A DNA stretch of 24,091 nucleotides from a virus: positions 1-24,091 of IMG/VR virus record IMGVR_UViG_3300005617_000280. The stretch is one strand, 5' to 3'. Each line of letters opens with the position of its first letter. Positions within the stretch are counted from its first letter, which is position 1. Below the pieces are notes generated by a model that searched no databases, was not told where the DNA came from, and saw only the letters and a program-made list of their open reading frames with translations. The position numbers were made by a program, and so were the translations under genes. Below are positions 21,923 to 24,091 of this stretch, piece by piece.

Positions 21923-24091
21923 TTAACCAAATGGTAATTCGTCACTGTTATAAGTTTTCATAGGCTCATCTGGAGTTATGCTATTGACAAATTTATCTTC
22001 CGCACTGACTTCTACATTATCGTCTGCAGTAACAAAATTTTGTCTGTGAAAAACATATGGTCGACCATTATCTTTTGCTATAGCTCTTACACGCTCTTTA
22101 ACATTGTTTTCAAATTTGTCTATATAGGATGGGTAATCATATCTGCAGGGTTTGAATTTTCTTTTAAGTCGTGCCTGTATCATATAACCTTCATCATCAG
22201 GAAACAATACCTCAGCTGCAGCCACAGCTTCTTCTTCTGTATTATATTCCTGGTCTCTGCTCTCTACGGTCCAAACATGATATTGTAACACCTTCATTTT
22301 GTCCTGTAGAATCGTGTGCAGGTAATTGCGCTCATACTTTTTATTTCCAATCAGTTCTTTCATTATCACCTCTGCGGTCATCATTATCTTATCTACACCA
22401 GTGTCCAGGAACAGATCTCTAAGGCCCTGTTTGATTTCTTTAATGATAACCGGCTCACTGTATGATATCACCCGGCGTAATGCATCAGTTTTTAATAGAT
22501 CAAAATGAAACCACATCCTGCTACGCTTTTCAGTAATCAATTTGCGTTCATTTAAAAAACTCATGAATGCAGGAATTTCATTTACAATTTTATCAATGAT
22601 GTTTGGGTCATCTACTTTTAACTGCGGCACTTTGATAACCCAATAGCGTGTATCCTCTTCGTTAGCTGTAATAAAATTGTCTTCGTTATTAGTAATGAAA
22701 ATGAACTTTAAAAAGCAATCCAGTTCAACCTGGCCTTTACCTTTAGCATTCATGTAAACTTTTTTTGCAGTGCTCAACATCTTAACTTTCTCAATAACAT
22801 TATGCTTGTCAATCTTGGCTTCATCCACGACCACCACGCTTTTTGTTACCCAGTGTGCGTTGAAGTCTCCGGAGATATCAGCATTACCCACAATTGCAGT
22901 GTTAGCGCCTAAAAATTCACGAAGGAAAAATCCGAGTGTACTTTTACCTGTGTTATTTTCTCTGCTCACCAAGCAAAGTATCGGCAGCTTTTGTGAAGGG
23001 TCATGGTATAGTATCTGAAACATATCCAACGCCAGCTCCCAGTTTACATATTCAAGTTTCTTACCGGTGTTTTTATCTTTAAAGCTTACAACCTTATGCC
23101 CAAAAATGTGCTGTATTAAATTGATGATGTTGGGGCAATCGTCCATGGTACACTTATCATCTTCGGGAACATGATCGAGCGGCGAGTAAACATTAAAGCA
23201 ATTATGTATTACCGGTTGAAAATTACTGTGGCTTGGTACATTGCAAAATGCTTCATATTTACTAACGTGCTGACAAAAGCCTTTACCATGATCATCTGTG
23301 ATTGTAGTTTTCCTGCGCTCAACAAAAACCTTTTCTACTTTACCATATTGATTAGGACGCTCAATGAATTTATAATAATCATCACCTACACGGAAGTAAA
23401 GCTTCGCTGTGCCAGGCATTCTAATTTCACAAAGGTTTTTTTGTTCGTTCCACAGGTACGTTGTACCGTGAAATTTGAACTCCTTTTTTTTAAGGTCCTG
23501 CCGCCGATCAGAATGAAAGAGGAAAAAATCATTTACGTCGCCAAGATGAAAATAACGCCACACTTTCCCGGTACCGCTGCTGATATTAAACCGGTTAAAA
23601 TAATTGCCTCCGGAACTGAACTTGTACATTTCTTCCACAATCTCTGCAGTCTTATCCTGATAAGTTACCAGCAGATCATCCAGCCCCTTCACCTGGTCAC
23701 GGGTAATTTTTTTATCATCAGCAATAATAGCATCTGTGTTTATATGCATAAACCACTTTTCTATATCGCTGAAGTCGTCCAGGAGCGTTTTAAACGTAGT
23801 AATGCTCGAATAAAATCCGTATGGACGAGTGTAGAGGTCTTTATCTTCAGTAATTTCTTTATTGGTAACATCTAAACAGTCGCCATCAGTGAGCCAGACG
23901 AACCTTTCAACCAGGCCGCTTTTAATAAGCTTCAAAATATCCTCGTGCAGGGCGCCTGTTTCCTTATCCTTCATGTGAGTGATAGAAGACAGGCCAATTA
24001 TATCAACTCCGTGCATGGCCGCTTTAAACGCCTTAAAATAGCCTTCCGTAATAAATACGGTTTTCATAGGTATTTTCTTTTCGAACTTGTC
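21923..24091 (-). CDS. Primase-helicase, TOPRIM plus SF3-like ATPase, 5' end cut by window edge
   Basis: The frame runs in phase to the window edge. The internal ATG at 24067 lies directly before TOPRIM residues (VFITEGYFKA with the key Glu), so the real start and a zinc-binding part are probably outside. From 24067 the order is TOPRIM (to about residue 65, with acids in WLTDGDCLD), a linker domain, and a P-loop helicase: Walker A SRENNTGKST (about 368-377), Walker B VVVVDEA (412-418), and motif C FIFITNNEDN (about 454-463). This matches phage primase-helicases of the DUF5906/SF3 type that make primers and unwind the fork. The protein ends SDELPFG, like the acidic tail of SSB proteins. It opens the visible replication block. 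Confidence 0.88.
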   Translation of the reverse strand, partial: DKFEKKIPMKTVFITEGYFKAFKAAMHGVDIIGLSSITHMKDKETGALHEDILKLIKSGLVERFVWLTDGDCLDVTNKEITEDKDLYTRPYGFYSSITTFKTLLDDFSDIEKWFMHINTDAIIADDKKITRDQVKGLDDLLVTYQDKTAEIVEEMYKFSSGGNYFNRFNISSGTGKVWRYFHLGDVNDFFLFHSDRRQDLKKKEFKFHGTTYLWNEQKNLCEIRMPGTAKLYFRVGDDYYKFIERPNQYGKVEKVFVERRKTTITDDHGKGFCQHVSKYEAFCNVPSHSNFQPVIHNCFNVYSPLDHVPEDDKCTMDDCPNIINLIQHIFGHKVVSFKDKNTGKKLEYVNWELALDMFQILYHDPSQKLPILCLVSRENNTGKSTLGFFLREFLGANTAIVGNADISGDFNAHWVTKSVVVVDEAKIDKHNVIEKVKMLSTAKKVYMNAKGKGQVELDCFLKFIFITNNEDNFITANEEDTRYWVIKVPQLKVDDPNIIDKIVNEIPAFMSFLNERKLITEKRSRMWFHFDLLKTDALRRVISYSEPVIIKEIKQGLRDLFLDTGVDKIMMTAEVIMKELIGNKKYERNYLHTILQDKMKVLQYHVWTVESRDQEYNTEEEAVAAAEVLFPDDEGYMIQARLKRKFKPCRYDYPSYIDKFENNVKERVRAIAKDNGRPYVFHRQNFVTADDNVEVSAEDKFVNSITPDEPMKTYNSDELPFG

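Noticed and set aside
23171-23875. Long plus-strand frame (234 codons) opposite the primase-helicase
   Set aside because: It is antisense to a gene with intact TOPRIM and helicase motifs and its composition follows the complement. It is a shadow frame.

Overview
The window looks like part of a tailed double-stranded DNA phage, or a prophage, of a Bacteroidetes host. A member of the Chitinophagaceae or Sphingobacteriales is my guess. The reasons are the AT-rich sequence, the absence of purine-rich ribosome binding sites, promoter-like -7 elements of the TAnnTTTG type, signal peptides that end in Ala-Gln, and the protein families present. Every credible gene lies on the minus strand, so transcription runs from high to low coordinates. 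Neither an integrase nor a tRNA gene was seen, so the lifestyle cannot be judged.

In transcription order (right to left), the first block at 24091-15468 is a replication and DNA-handling region. It holds a primase-helicase cut by the window edge, two paralogous helix-turn-helix proteins (one with a degenerate HNH-like domain), a zinc-ribbon protein, an ASCH-like protein, a minimal family X polymerase-like nucleotidyltransferase, and several small unknown genes. These genes are packed with ATGA or TAATG overlaps. At 17319-17667 a cluster of twelve 9-bp palindromes, TTGTWACAA, sits just downstream of the polymerase-like gene. It looks like an initiator or repressor binding array.

The second block at 15459-0 is late and structural. 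It splits into four transcription units, each opened by the same bipartite promoter-like element (TTGTCCTTTTT, 18 nt, TAnnTTAG). Three of these elements put the start codon exactly 4 nt after the -10-like box. Unit 1 (15398-11472) holds an S49-type head protease, a scaffold-like protein, the likely major capsid protein and accessory proteins, and ends in a 12-bp-stem terminator. Unit 2 (11360-8245) holds the packaging genes: an unknown gene, a probable small terminase and the large terminase. It is followed by a GC-rich structured non-coding stretch and a terminator. Unit 3 (7809-3299) holds a small gene, the portal, a connector-like protein, three membrane proteins (holin- and spanin-like) and a CHAP endolysin, and ends in two terminators. 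Unit 4 (3076-1) holds probable tail genes and runs off the window.

The features most worth a second look are the shared promoter architecture with possible leaderless mRNAs, the TTGTWACAA array, a sharp codon-usage break inside the large terminase that joins a structured GC-rich island, the polymerase X core lacking its usual extra domains, and a strong excess of CTGCAG. All functional assignments come from reading motifs and gene order. No database search was possible.
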